Shown one piece after another: positions 24,197-36,900 of a stretch of 64,000 nt of DNA (its first letter is position 1; each line of letters opens with the position of its first letter). This DNA comes from Ciona intestinalis (Eukaryota; Chordata; Ascidiacea; Phlebobranchia; Cionidae), in contig NC_020170.2 in assembly GCF_000224145.3 (NCBI RefSeq), positions 3,922,646 to 3,986,645 of the forward strand. Direction: 5' to 3'. The translations under genes were made by a program, and so were the position numbers. The notes under the pieces are model-generated. The model saw only the letters and a program-made list of their open reading frames with translations. It did no database searches and was not told the origin of the DNA.

Positions 24197-25125
24197 TTTT
24201 TTCTGGAACAGGAGCACCAGATTTCATACATCAACAAACAATAACGAACAGCTTTTTAAAAAAAATCGCACAAACGCATGCAAACTGGTACCATGCAAAC
24301 TTGCAAACGTAAAGACAACTTTTGCGGGAAAATACAATGAGCATAAAAAACACATTGTACTTCTAATCAATGGGGAGTATGCGTGAAAAAAGTCTTAAAA
24401 TTGCTATATAGTTGATAAAGTAAATATTAAAAGGGTACAGTAGGGTGAGGAAAGATGGAACATGTTTTCATTGTATTTTCTCCTCCAATTTGGTAGTAAA
24501 CCAAAAACCCCCGACTCCTATAGACCGTTGTTAATTGTTCAAAACACGATCAGGTAGTGCGGAAGGTGTTTCGTTATCCCGCACCGTACTATATATTTAA
24601 AGATATACAAAGTGTTATTATTCTGGTGTTGTTCCACAGTGATTGGAGCGCTCGCATCCTACACAAAAAAAACGGATTCGAGGGTTAATTCTACATATGT
24701 CATCATTCCGACTGTTGTGGTCGTCTGTATCTCCCATAGCGCTTTTTTGGTAAAGTTCTATAAGAGTTGCATGTAACAGAACACCTTTCTAATAACGACT
24801 GTCGCTGCCCCGCCATGCAAGAATAAACCGGTTAGATTCATTCCAATCTGTTTAGTTTAAACAAAAGAATTATTCGTCCATATGCCAACTTAATAAACCT
24901 AAAGTGGTATGCTTACAATTTTAGTGGTATTCGAAACATTTTTGGCATATGGTACGACCGCGTAGCGCTATTAGTTTTTGTCTTTCGCATGCTTATATTC
25001 GAGTTCCGCTCGAGGCCGATGAGGCATTCTCCGATGTACAGTATGGAGCATTGGCAAGTCACGATCGGATGTTAGATTATTTCCTCTTGCCTATCTATCC
25101 CTGTTGGCAATTATTACAGACACTT
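24197..25125. other. Divergent intergenic region TDRD12 / secreted peptide
   Basis: About 0.9 kb between two divergently transcribed starts. It holds a MITE copy (24434-24596), a SINE tail fragment (24740-24840) and AT-rich sequence. A 71-codon plus-strand frame at 24949-25164 overlaps the downstream TATA box and is not credited as a gene. Confidence 0.5.
24434..24596. mobile_element. TA-flanked MITE, copy 3
   Basis: Starts GTACAGTAGGGTGAGGAAAG and ends near CCGCACCGTACTATAT. Internally shortened relative to the copies at 3778 and 8818 and inverted relative to them. Confidence 0.6.
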
Positions 25126-25133
25126 TATAAAAG
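25126..25133 (+). promoter_or_regulatory. TATA box of the secreted-peptide gene
   Basis: TATAAAAG 57-64 bp before the ATG at 25190. A start site about 30 bp downstream would leave a 5' leader of roughly 30-35 bases. Assigned by position and sequence only. Confidence 0.55.
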
Positions 25134-25189
25134 AGCTCCACCAGAACGTTTAATTATTTCGTAGTTGCATAAAACTGATATCGAAGAAA

Positions 25190-26288
25190 ATGAACTGCAA
25201 ACTTGTACTTTTCATCTGTCTAGTTCTCTCTGCAGTGAATCTATCTGAATGTGGCCGAAGACGAAGACGCTGGACTTTTGATTGGGACCAGAAGCTATCT
25301 GATAACGAGTAAATATTAAATGCTATCTATATATGGTAGGGTGGGGGAAAACGGGACGTCTTAATATCCAAATATTCCGATCGTGTTTTAAACAATTAAC
25401 AACGGTCTATCGGAGTCGTGAGGATACGGTTTTATTATTCTATAAACGTTCTTTCTTTACCACCACATTGGACAATAAAACGAAAAGGTGTCCTATCTTC
25501 TTCTACCATTTCTTTAAAACAGGTAATTTTAACACGTAACCTAAGTAATTTTAACACGTAACAAAACTACGAATCAAACATTACGAAGAATGTATTCACA
25601 AAAATCAAATTCGATAATACGCAGTTTGTGGCACCTTTTTCTGAATGTTATTTCGTTATGAAAAGTTTTATCTTCATAAGCACTATAAAACCAGCGTCAG
25701 GTTCACGAAATTTCCACAGTTATATGGGCAACATCGCGTTTACGAATTTGCAACCATCAAACCTAAGCTTTCAAATAGTTTAAATGCCGTTGTATTTCAG
25801 GAAGTCCCTTGAACAAGCTGATGATTTTTCCAACAAAGACGGAGCTGGTATGCGATAATTGTAATTTGCTTTATCCTCGCGTGGCCGGAAAATGTGGCAC
25901 ATATAGATGCGCCGTGCCGCAGTTGGTTAGGGCGCATGCCTCTAACCCAGAGGTGATGGATTGAAGGCTTGTTGCTGCTACCATTGTGGACGTATGTGTT
26001 GCTGGGCAAGACACACAACGGCAATTGCTCTAACTCAGTGATCATTAATGGGTTGTCTAAATTGTCAGCCACATATACACAGAACACCCGCCTTTTGCCT
26101 GCTAGCTGTCGTTTTCCGGCGCGAGATAAATGTTCCTTTGCGTTTAACATCATTATTACTACATTTATGTTTACAGAGTTGTTGCAGCACTTGAACATGC
26201 AGAACTAGATTTCTACAGAAATACAACACAGCAAATTCTTGAAAGAATAAATTGCTGCGAAAAGGCAAATGGCATTGCCAGGAAATAA
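25190..26288 (+). CDS. Small secreted peptide precursor, unrecognised family
   Basis: Three exons, 25190-25308, 25801-25847 and 26179-26288, give 91 residues. Residues 1-20 are a clear signal peptide (MNCKLVLFICLVLSAVNLSE, hydrophobic core LVLFICLVLSAV). A Cys-Gly and a run of five arginines follow (22-27), then WTFDWDQKL, an acidic linker, and a C-terminal amphipathic helix-like segment (AALEHAELDFYRNTTQQILE) ending in a Cys-Cys pair and a basic tail. The penta-arginine is a likely proprotein-convertase site (inference). Exon 3 needs the second of two AGs in ACAGAG; the first would shift the frame and stop after ten residues. An AATAAA overlaps the stop codon. I do not recognise the family; a peptide hormone, antimicrobial or egg/haemocyte factor are all possible. 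Confidence 0.65.
25331..25510. mobile_element. TA-flanked MITE, copy 4
   Basis: Starts ATATGGTAGGGTGGGGGAAA and ends near GTCCTATCTTCTTCTACC, with internal ATCGTGTTTTAAACAATTAA. It fills much of intron 1 of the secreted-peptide gene, beginning 22 bp after the donor. Confidence 0.7.
25905..26075 (+). mobile_element. SINE head and body
   Basis: Plus-strand tRNA-like head GCCGTGCCGCAGTTGGTTAG (A box), B-box-like GGATTGAAGGCTTG, then the shared body to TTGTCAGCCACATAT. A clean head copy. It lies in intron 2 of the secreted-peptide gene; a fragment of the CTTCCAATT MITE family may follow. Confidence 0.75.
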
Positions 26289-27917
26289 AGTGCAAAAAAA
26301 TAAATTTTATTTTCTTTTTACATACGATAATGAAGATCAAAAGAAATAAAATAACTAAAAGAATTTACAAAACGACAATATTTAAATATAAATCAGCTTT
26401 CGGTAAAAACCAACGTTAATTATACTAACTATGATTAAAACTAATTTGGAAAAGTGTTTATAAAGTTGGTTGATTAAACACACTTTTAATAAAATGTTTG
26501 TAAAAGGGCACCGGTTAAAATCTGAGCTGCTGTTGAACCCATTTTACCTTGAACTCAAATTAAATTGTAAATATTTAATTAAAACAAATTACTCTATACT
26601 GCGATCACGCCACAAACACGCTGCAGCAGACACATATTTCAAATGTTCTGGTGTAATCGCGACAGTGCGTCATTTACCGTGTACCTATGTCGACTCCAAG
26701 AGTCATAAAGTAGGTTAAAGTACTCGGCATTTTTGTGTTTCTGGATTAAGGCAGTGGCCTCATCAAGTAGTCAGGTGAGGGTAGCCAACATGTTGGTTTT
26801 AAGTGTGATATGTCGGTTACAAGACAAAGTGTATACTGAACACGTACATAACTTAAGTATAAACTAAATACCCATTTAAATGTGCTACTATTGGGGTATG
26901 GTTCCTATAAGCTAAATGTAGAAAAAATGTGTTATTATTGACTCCCCAAATAAGTTTATCTATACGTATTTTGAAATTCGAACAAATTGTATTCAATCTG
27001 GGAATTTACCGATAATTACGTCATAAACAAAAAGAGGAAAATACAAAGATTATGTCTGATGATGACTCCAGGTTAGAAATGTAGTTTGTAAAAGATAAAT
27101 TACTCATTAAACTATAATTTAGCATTTAAACTTTGCCTAGATATGTATAAAAGCGTATTTTTTCATCGCGACCAAAGAATATACATAGCACAGCCTATTT
27201 TTCGCTGCGAACAGCGAAAAACACCCGCAGGGTATCATCGCCCATCGGCAAAATGATAACATTTTCGAGAAATTTGAACCGATTTAGGAGTTTAATGCAT
27301 ACCAAAGGTATCAGTATATTAACTCGATATGTGGTAAACACTTAACTATTATTGAAGTTTCCCTCTGTTTGACGTCATCGTTGATGTACGTCACACCGCT
27401 CACGAACAACAAAAATCGTGTGTGCGGCAGACGTATGTAAACACAAACATTAAAAGTTGTTTGTCGCGAGAGCGCGGTAACACAAAGCAAATTTCAAAAC
27501 AGGATATAGTTGTTATGGTTGATTGAAAGATGTTTGGTAGAAATTAATTGTGATTTTTCTGCATTTCTTGTTGTGTTATTCAGTCAATGTAAAACTTAAC
27601 ATTTTGTTTATTGCATAGCCTATATAAGTTATAAAGGTTTTCCAAATGGGGCAAAAGTTTATGGTCAATATTTAATATAACTTGGTAGTCGGTTAAGTCA
27701 GATAAATGCCTATAAAACTACCAACTAATGCTTTAACAGAACATCAGTGTTATAACAACTGTCATTGCTATGCCATGCGAGGATAAAAAGTTACATTCAT
27801 TACTTTAGGTTTTTAATTTACAAACCACTGTTTTATAGATCTTTTATAATGTTCATCTGTGCTGTATAAAATGTTCTAACACCAAAGTCGCAGAACTTAT
27901 TATCTCAAGTCCTAAAC
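26289..27917. other. Intergenic, upstream region of GLDC
   Basis: AT-rich. It contains a perfect 10-bp hairpin (27198-27221), a CRE pair (TGACGTCA at 27370-27377 and ACGTCAC near 27388) with CpG-rich sequence to about 27480, and a SINE tail fragment at 27735-27805. The CRE/CpG block is the best candidate promoter region for GLDC. No exon was identified; an 82-codon plus frame at 26470-26718 has no recognisable features. Confidence 0.45.
27370..27480 (+). promoter_or_regulatory. Candidate GLDC promoter block with CREs
   Basis: A perfect TGACGTCA palindrome plus a second ACGTCA core 11 bp on, in a locally CpG-rich stretch about 0.45-0.55 kb before the GLDC ATG. The arrangement (two CRE cores about 20 bp apart) mirrors 3399-3426. 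Assignment to GLDC is inference from position. Confidence 0.3.
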
Positions 27918-30900
27918 ATGCATGGTTTAAAACATGGAAAGATTTTACTTGGCTACCAGAAGCTAATTCGGTCAAGTATTGGTCGTAATATCTTATGCTC
28001 GAGGTGCATTTCAACTCTTCATTCTATTTTCCCAAAGCACGAAAACTTTGCTATAAGACACAATGGACCTAGCAAAGAGCAGCAAGAACAAATGCTTAAA
28101 GCCATTGGTGTCAAGGTATTTATATAGTTCACCAAATGTTGGGTGCAACAACCACGCTTTATATTTTGCATTCTTTCCCACACTTTTCATCCATAGCGTG
28201 TTTTAACAACTGTTGTTTTGCTATTGAGTACCATTTCCCAAAGAGATAAATAAAAATTATGTTATATAATGATAATAACTTCTAATTGTCTCTTTAATTA
28301 AGGTAGCGATGATTAAAGAGAAACTTAAACAGGCACTGAAATACAGAATTTACTTTTATAGAATAGGCCAGTGCTCTTCAACCGCATCAAAATATGCCAG
28401 GGGTGCACCAGTACAAAAGTGTATACAAGGGTGCATCACAAACTTCAACAATTTTCAGCAATAATACTCAGTTTTGAACATTTTTAACAAATTTAGCCTT
28501 TTTTTTACAGTTTTTTTTATATGAATTCTATATCTTGCATCACAGGGAATTGCGAAACGTTATTAGTTTTACGTTAAAGCAATCAGGGGTGCATGAGTTT
28601 GTTGCAACAACTTTAGGGGTCCACCAACCCAAAAAAGGTTGAAGAGCACTGGACTAGGCTATAAAAATTACCTTCTACTTGTCTCTTCGTATGGCCTAGC
28701 TTTTAAAATTTAAACAAATGTTTTTCACAGGACACCGAAGACATGATAAATCAAACCATACCAAAACAAATAAGATTAGGGAAGGATCTGGATCTAGAGG
28801 ACACTGTTTGTAAGTCATTAAATTATGTTTTATAATGTATCTAGTGTAAAGGCGAAAATTTTAATGACATGACACGTATAATAATAATGATGTCTGTATT
28901 TCGTAGCCAATATGAAAACATGTGATTTATTTGTCAAGCTTGTATTAAAGTTTAAGTTGGCTTTATGTATATGTATGTGTTTTGTACTAACAGTAAGTTT
29001 ATAACCATAATGATTGTGTAAACTTACTAGATATGAAAATGAAATTATACACAGTGATTATATAATTCAATTGGTGGCTATATTATATGTTTTTTAGTTT
29101 GTTGTGTAATGCCGAAACAGGTTATAAGAAATGATTCTTATCTATGTCACAGGAAATACATATAACAACAAACAATCATCACAACAGGACTGCGTTTGTT
29201 TTGTTTCTACTACCTTTGTAAAATGCGTAACTGATATACAATTCAATTGTTTTTTATGTATTTTAGCAAATTTATTCACGTTATTTTGATTTTTTTTTCT
29301 TAGGTGAAAATGAAATTCTTGATCGTTTGAATTTGATAGCAAAACAAAACAGATGTGATTGGAGATCTTTTATTGGAATGGGTTATTATAATTGCTCTGT
29401 TCCACGAACTATTGTTCGAAACATGCTGGAAAACCCTGGATGGTAAAATGTTAGATGATAGATATTCCATTTTTACCATGGTTGGTTTTAATGGCATCAC
29501 TTAACAACTGATCCAACCCAGTGGTCACTATTGGGTTGTCCAAATTGCCAGCCATACATAAAATCATTCTTCTAAAAAATAATCTACCACAAAGTTACTT
29601 TTTCAGACATTTTAAAGATTATTGAAATTTATTTATATGTACATTACTTTCTGACAGTAATACAACAAGTTGTGTGGTGTATAGCACAGTAACAACTAAC
29701 AACATTCCATGGCCTTACTTCTGTGCCACACACTTTAGTTAACAGTCGTGGCACAGAGGTACTGTCAGACCGAATGTAAAATGCCACTGGCCTCTGTTGT
29801 TTTATAGACAAGATCCTGTGGCTATGCAAGTGTATTTTACTTTAATAATCCCCATGTGTTATATATAGTGCTTATAACGAACATTTCAGGTCCACACCTT
29901 ACACACCATACCAACCTGAATTAGCCCAAGGAAGACTTGAAAGTTTAATTAACTATCAGACAATGGTTGTGGATATGACAGGTAAAGAACTTATTATAAC
30001 ACCATGCAATTTACCAAAAAAGCTGATATTACTTTTATTTAGGGTGGCATTACCTATGTCCCCTATAGGTCCCCTGTTGTTGCTATTTCTGTGTTTTTTA
30101 CAATTATAAGTATATACTTAGAAATTAGAAAACAGTTGTAGAAAATCTCTTCACTTTTTTAATTTACACAAAAAGAAATTACATAGGTGAGGTCCTAGTC
30201 CCATCCAAACACTTCTACTGCGTAAATTTTTACAAAAAAATCTTTTTGCAATATATTTGTATTACTTTAAATTTTCCAACACATTTTTTCACAAGGGCTT
30301 GACATTGCCAATGCGTCTTTACTTGATGAAGCAACTGCGGCAGCCGAAGCAGTTTCGCTTTGTTTCCGTCACAACAACAGACGAAAGTTTTATGTGGACG
30401 AGAAAATTAATCCTCAGGCTTTAGAAGTAGTTCGAACTCGCGCACAGTAAGAATTCAATAGGCCCATTGTATGTATTCTATATTGTAATTTGCCACCAAG
30501 GCATGCTTGTGGGTAGTCTGGTGCACATGCTCTAATCCAAAAGTGAATCTTAATCACATATTAAGTTATAATTTTGAAATACATTTTTAATGTCAAATAT
30601 TATTTAACTTTTATAAAATGTGAAACTCTTGCCGAAATTTAATGTTAAATCTTATGTAAATTATTATTGTACTATCTTTTTAATGTAAGATTTTTGACAA
30701 CTCTATGTAATGTATATATAAACAATGTGTGCTAAAATTCCAGTTTACAAACCTTATTTAAAATACAATGTATGACTCATTTAAGTAATTACCATAAGAC
30801 TTCCTGCATATGTGAAAGTGTCCATACTGTATTTCAGACCTCTGTATGGTATGTTTTGTAACAGGCTTGCTCTTTTTGTTACATTATTCATGTCCCACAG

Positions 30901-33900
30901 CCCCCTAAATTCACATACTACAGTATTATTGGCCCCAACCAATCTCTTCCAGAGTATTTTGGCCCAAGTATCTTAAATAATAACTTCCCATAATAATATA
31001 CACCTCTCTTTCTACAGCAGCTTAAATTATTAATCCTACCAAATATTTTTCCCACTCTCCCCACTATTTTACCCTGTTACCTTTATATTCCATAGGTGCA
31101 TATTTTTTAGGGGTTAAAACACATTATGTAACCCTTATTTTAGAAATTAAGGTTACACCCCCCCAGGCACTCATTATTATTTATCAGTTGTTCCCTATGG
31201 TATCATGTATCTACAGATTCTATAACATAGATTTCGTATACTTTGACTGCCAACAATAGTTACTTTGAAAAGCACCGTTTTTCGTTTAGCGCTCCGTAAT
31301 AAAATATTGTATAAATTTTCTGTTCTAACACCAAACCCTGCCTCAAAATCCGCCACTGCTTTAACATAGCACACTATCTTAATAGGTTAATTGGGGTTGA
31401 GATCTTTGTTGAGAACATTGAGAGGATGGATTTCAGTTGTCGTGACTTCAGTGGTGTGCTGATACAATACCCCAACACTGAGGGAAGAGTGTTTGACTTT
31501 TCCCATGTAATTGAAGATGCCCATACACATGGGGTGAGTCAGATTATTATGGTATTGATGAATTTTATGCATAGGTGCTTCGTGGTGCATAAGAAGGTTG
31601 TGGTATGAAGGATTGGCATTTCACGCATAGGTGCTTATCTGCTTGCTATTTATGCATAGGCTTTGTTCTGTTTGTTGTGTAGTCCTATTATATATGATGT
31701 CATGTTGTATGGCAGACATTGTGTCAGCTCTTTAAGATCGAAAAAAATAACAATTTCCAGAAGATTTAATTTTTTCCTACTCATAGGCGGATTTATAATA
31801 TTTCAGCGAGTCATCTAGTATGGCAAACTTGGTCTATTTTCAACAAAGTGTCAGAAACACACTATGTTTTTCATACTAGATGAGCAGTTCAAATATTTCT
31901 TACAATATGCATGGTGGCAGAAGTGATATAAAAATAAACGAAGAGAGACCGAACATAAGCAAGTTACTTACACCATGTTTCAAACCTTTCCAGTCTCTGG
32001 TGGCTTGTTCCACGGACCTGCTTGCACTTGCACTTCTAAAATCACCTGGTGAATTAGGTTGTGATGTGGCATTGGGTAGCAGCCAGAGGTTTGGTGTCCC
32101 ACTTAACTATGGTGGACCTCATGCTGCTTTCTTTGCTGTAAGAAATGACCTCAAAAGACTAATGCCCGGCCGCGTGGTAGGGGTCACAAGGTAAGCTGCT
32201 AAGTTTCTAAGTAATATAACATCTTGTAATTTATTTAACTAGATTCCGCTTGACAGTAGGCATTATACATCATCATACTCATAGATAGTGATTACAATAT
32301 TACATCGTAGACCATAATGCAATCCTCTATTAAATTAACTAGAATCTATTTTTATTAACTAAAATAAAAAATAACTGGAATCTACACGGAACTGATGACT
32401 ATATTATATAACATATTTATGGCGCAATGAGTTTCAATCTTTTTAAGCAATTTTAAACACTGTACTACAGTATACAGATAGTTTCATGAATGATTTAAAA
32501 CACAATAAAGGAAAGCGACTTGGTTGTTTTGTTTATAATTAAATGCATGCAATAAAGAAGCAACATTTTTATATATAGTAGAGTGGGGGAAGATGGGACA
32601 TATTTAACGCATTATATCCAAATAGCCTGATTATGTTTTAAACAATGAACAACGGTCTGTGAAAGTCGTGAAGATACGGTTTTATAATTCATTGAATGTA
32701 CTTTGTTTACAAAGCAAATGAAAAGGGAAAAATAAACGAAAAAATGTCCCATCTTCCCCCAACCTACTATACATATTGGTAAAGTTTACATATATTACTA
32801 ACGCCATGGTAAAGTAGTCGCTTATGGGTTGTCTAAATTGTTCACCATATGTTATGAAAATTATAAAAGCCAGTACAAACAAGTTACATACATGGTAACT
32901 CATAGGCAGGCTTGAGGTTTATGAAACAATCCATCTGTGTTATAGTAATCATTGCTCCGCCACACAAGGATAAAAAATAAATCTTTTCTACAGAGATGCC
33001 CATGGTAAAAAAGTGTATCGCCTCGCATTACAAACAAGAGAGCAGCACATTCGTCGAGCAAAAGCGACATCTAACATATGCACAGCTCAAGCACTACTTG
33101 CTAATATGTCCGCCATGTTTGCTGTGTATCATGGACCTGAAGGAATCAAACATCTGGCAAACAGAGTCCATAACGCTGCATTACTACTTGCACATGGTGG
33201 GTATTAGTTATTGAAATTAAAAATAAAATAGTATTTTTAGTAAATTTTAATTTTCTATAAATACTTTTTTTTTGGGAAAACCTGTAGCTGTCGTTTCTTT
33301 GTTTCTGTTTTTATTAAAGAAAACAGACTTATTTTTGTGGCAGTTTGTATACATTTAATAGGTAATCCTCATTTTTAAAGTTCTTTGTTTGGAAAGTAAA
33401 ACCTCATTCATACTAGTCACTAGTCAGCATTACTTTTACACTTACCAAATACATATTAAAAAAACCTGGTTACAAGTTGCCGCATATGTGAATTAGTGGG
33501 TCATTTTTTTAAAACCCAAAAGATTTGGACAACCCATTAGTTGTCAATTAATGTCTTGCCCATGGACACATGCACCCACAATGGTAGCAGCGACAGGCCT
33601 TGAACCTGTAACCTCTAGGTTAGAAGCAGGCATGCTAACCATTGTGCAACACATATATTTACCTGCTACCCACCATTACACCAGGTATACACAAAGCTGG
33701 CCACTACCTTGTGCATTCTGACTTCTTTGATACAATCATGGTACACATGACATCAGGGGTGCATGATATTTACCGAAGGTCTGGAGAGAAGAAAATTAAC
33801 CTTAGAATTTACAATGGTTGTAAGGTAAGTGGCAAGGGTGGGACTTGAACCCTGTATTGTGATATCGTATTGACTTTAAATCACAATAATTTATGATAGA

Positions 33901-36900
33901 GTGTAGTGAAGTTTATGTATAATTTACCATGCAGTATATTCATTGAATTTTTGTCTTGTTCAAATTACATTGTTTTACATTACAGTGTAGGGAGAGAATA
34001 TATGTATAGTTTACACTGCAGTATTATATATATTAAATTTATGTTGGTGTCAAATCACTTTAATTTACATAATATTGCAGCATAATCAAGATATTGTTAT
34101 TTGCATTATGCATACAACATTTATTAAATTTTTTAACTTTACTGTAAATACTTTTAGTTGCTTAATCGGAAAATGAAATAAACTATATATAGATATATTT
34201 CTAGTTGTTTAAACTCATAGCATTAAGCTGGTGTTTTAATTAATAATTAAAAATTACCACATATATTGTGTATTACTGTAACACTGCTAAATAGTCTACC
34301 AACACCTGTCAATCAAATTCTTACCCATCAGCATTAGAATTCCACATAACATCTACTTTACCTTTAGATTGGTGTAGCGTTGGATGAGACCGTAGTGGAA
34401 CATGATTTGGACGATTTACTTTATGTGTTTGGTTGTGAACAAACTGCAGTAAGTTGATATTTTGTTTATGAAAGTGTTTTGTTATGATACTTGTGAATTG
34501 AGTTGGCTCAATCTTGTTTATGTTATTCAGCATTCTTATGCATAATCAATGCTAGTATCATACAAACCAGTGTTATATATACTTTACATTTTACTGGTAA
34601 ATGTAAAATCAAAAATTTACCAGAAAAAAATATATTGTTATTCCATATACGACAGTAGTTATTGGTACCCAATGAAATATTGATTAAAAGTATGACAATT
34701 TTCCAAATTCTCAATATTTTATTACAGGGGAAACCCATGTTAATAAATATGTAAAAAACTTGTAACATTTTGATGTAGGCTGAATTAGCTGCAGAACTTG
34801 GTGGGAAACTTGAAGGCCATCTTAGTGAATCTCCACTTAGAAGGAAAACCGACTTTTTGACGCACCCCATATTTCATAAGTAAGTCTAATGGGCCAGATT
34901 TGGCCTATTACCCTGGACTTCTAATGTACTGAATTAGTTCTTATGCTGCCAGGCCTAATATAAATGAAAACCAAAAGCTGTCATGCCTAATAAATGTGAC
35001 ATTATTTTAAATATAAAAAATAAAAAAATAAAATATTGAATTTTGAATATTATGTTAACTATTCCTACCAGGTCTTTAAAAAATGTCATTGTTTTATACC
35101 AGATATCGCTCTGAGACAAACATTGTTCGATATATGAAGAAATTGGAGAACAAAGATGTCTCTCTTGTTCATTCTATGATACCACTTGGTTCATGTACCA
35201 TGAAGTTGAATGCTACAGCAGAGATGGAACCAATATCTTGGAGGGAGTTTGCTAATATTCATCCTTTTGTTCCTATTGACCAAGCAAGGGGGTAAGATGT
35301 GCAAATATATATATATATAGTAAGGTGGAAGAAGATGGGACAACTGTGGTACATAATATTCAAATATTGTGTGTTTTAAACGATTAATAACGGTCTATGG
35401 GGGTCGTGACTCGTGAGGATACGGTTTTATAACTCTATATGAAACAGGAAAAATAGAATGAAATAGTGTCCCATCTACCACGCTCTACTTAATCTTATAT
35501 AACTTACAAATAACAAAAAATAGAAAAATTATAAAGCAGAAAAATGATAATCACATATTACACAGATACCAGGAGCTATTTAAGGAGCTTGAACGAGACT
35601 TATGTGAAATCACTGGGTACGATAGTATCTGCTTCCAACCGAACAGGTAATTAAATTAATTCTTATGATAATGATTTACAGTTAGTTTCCTTAAATTACA
35701 AGTGAGGTATTTTTGACTTTTTGAATTTTTTTTGTAAACACCATTTTTATTTTTTTTAATTTTAACACAAACGCTATTTAAAACTAGTTCTATTAAACAA
35801 AAAGTCAAATAAAGTGAATTTTTTAACTTCTTGACAATTACACAAAATTAAGTTACAGTTTTTAGGTAAAAACGTTACTATATTTAAAAAGTGTAACACA
35901 ATACAAGTTAGATTATTGGTAATACAAATTACCACTAAAATAGAATTAATAATAATCTTAAATGATAGCCTACAAAACCATTTTAATAGCTTTAAAATGT
36001 TAGTCTGATCACTGTGACATTTCCCTTTACCCCCAAAGGGCATCTATGTGTGTATTTTTTCCTATATACAGATTAAACCATAAAATGATTATGTAATCTT
36101 TGACCTTAATTAAGTCAATACTTGCAGTTCAAACTAAATGCCATGTACCTTGTTGAAGTGCTACACAGGTTAATAGCTGGTTGTAAATGTATTACCGGTC
36201 AATTACATTATATTGCTGAGGTTTATGCTATGATGTAATAATGAGTGTATTGTTTTGGTTCATGACAACAAACATCTATTTGTTTGGTAACAGTGCTATT
36301 TTCATATGAATCATGAAAACATTAGATTTCACAGAATTGGCCCATAACCCCAAAGCCATGGCTTATAAGAAGATTAATAATAATACTTAAATCTTTTGTT
36401 TACAGTGGAGCACAGGGTGAATTCACTGGACTTGCAGCAATTAGGGCTTACCACAAATCTATTGGAGAAAACCAGAGGTCAGTTTGTCTCATTCCTACCT
36501 CTGCACACGGCACCAACCCAGCCTCTGCACAAATGTGTGGCATGAAAGTGGTGCCAGTGAAAGTGGACAAGTCCGGTTCAGTGGATTTATTGGACCTACA
36601 AAAGCTGGTGAGATTAAATTGTGTTTATTAATATTATGAATAAATATAACTTGCTTTATCCTCGCGTGGTCAGAAAAGTGTTATAATACACCTTATGCCA
36701 GCTTATGCAAGGATAAAGCAAGTTACATTCATTTATTATGATACACAAGCAAAATAACAATACATCGAAAGATGACTAAATTTTTTAATTAAAAAAAAAA
36801 AAGATGACTTAAATTAAAAAAAAGAATTATGATAAACAAATATGGAAGTTATGTTAAAGATTAGTTTCAAACGCCATAATTTTAACCTCCAGGCTTATAA

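Noticed and set aside
24949-25164. 71-aa frame before the secreted peptide
   Set aside because: Contains the TATA box of the downstream gene and runs into its leader; no supporting features.
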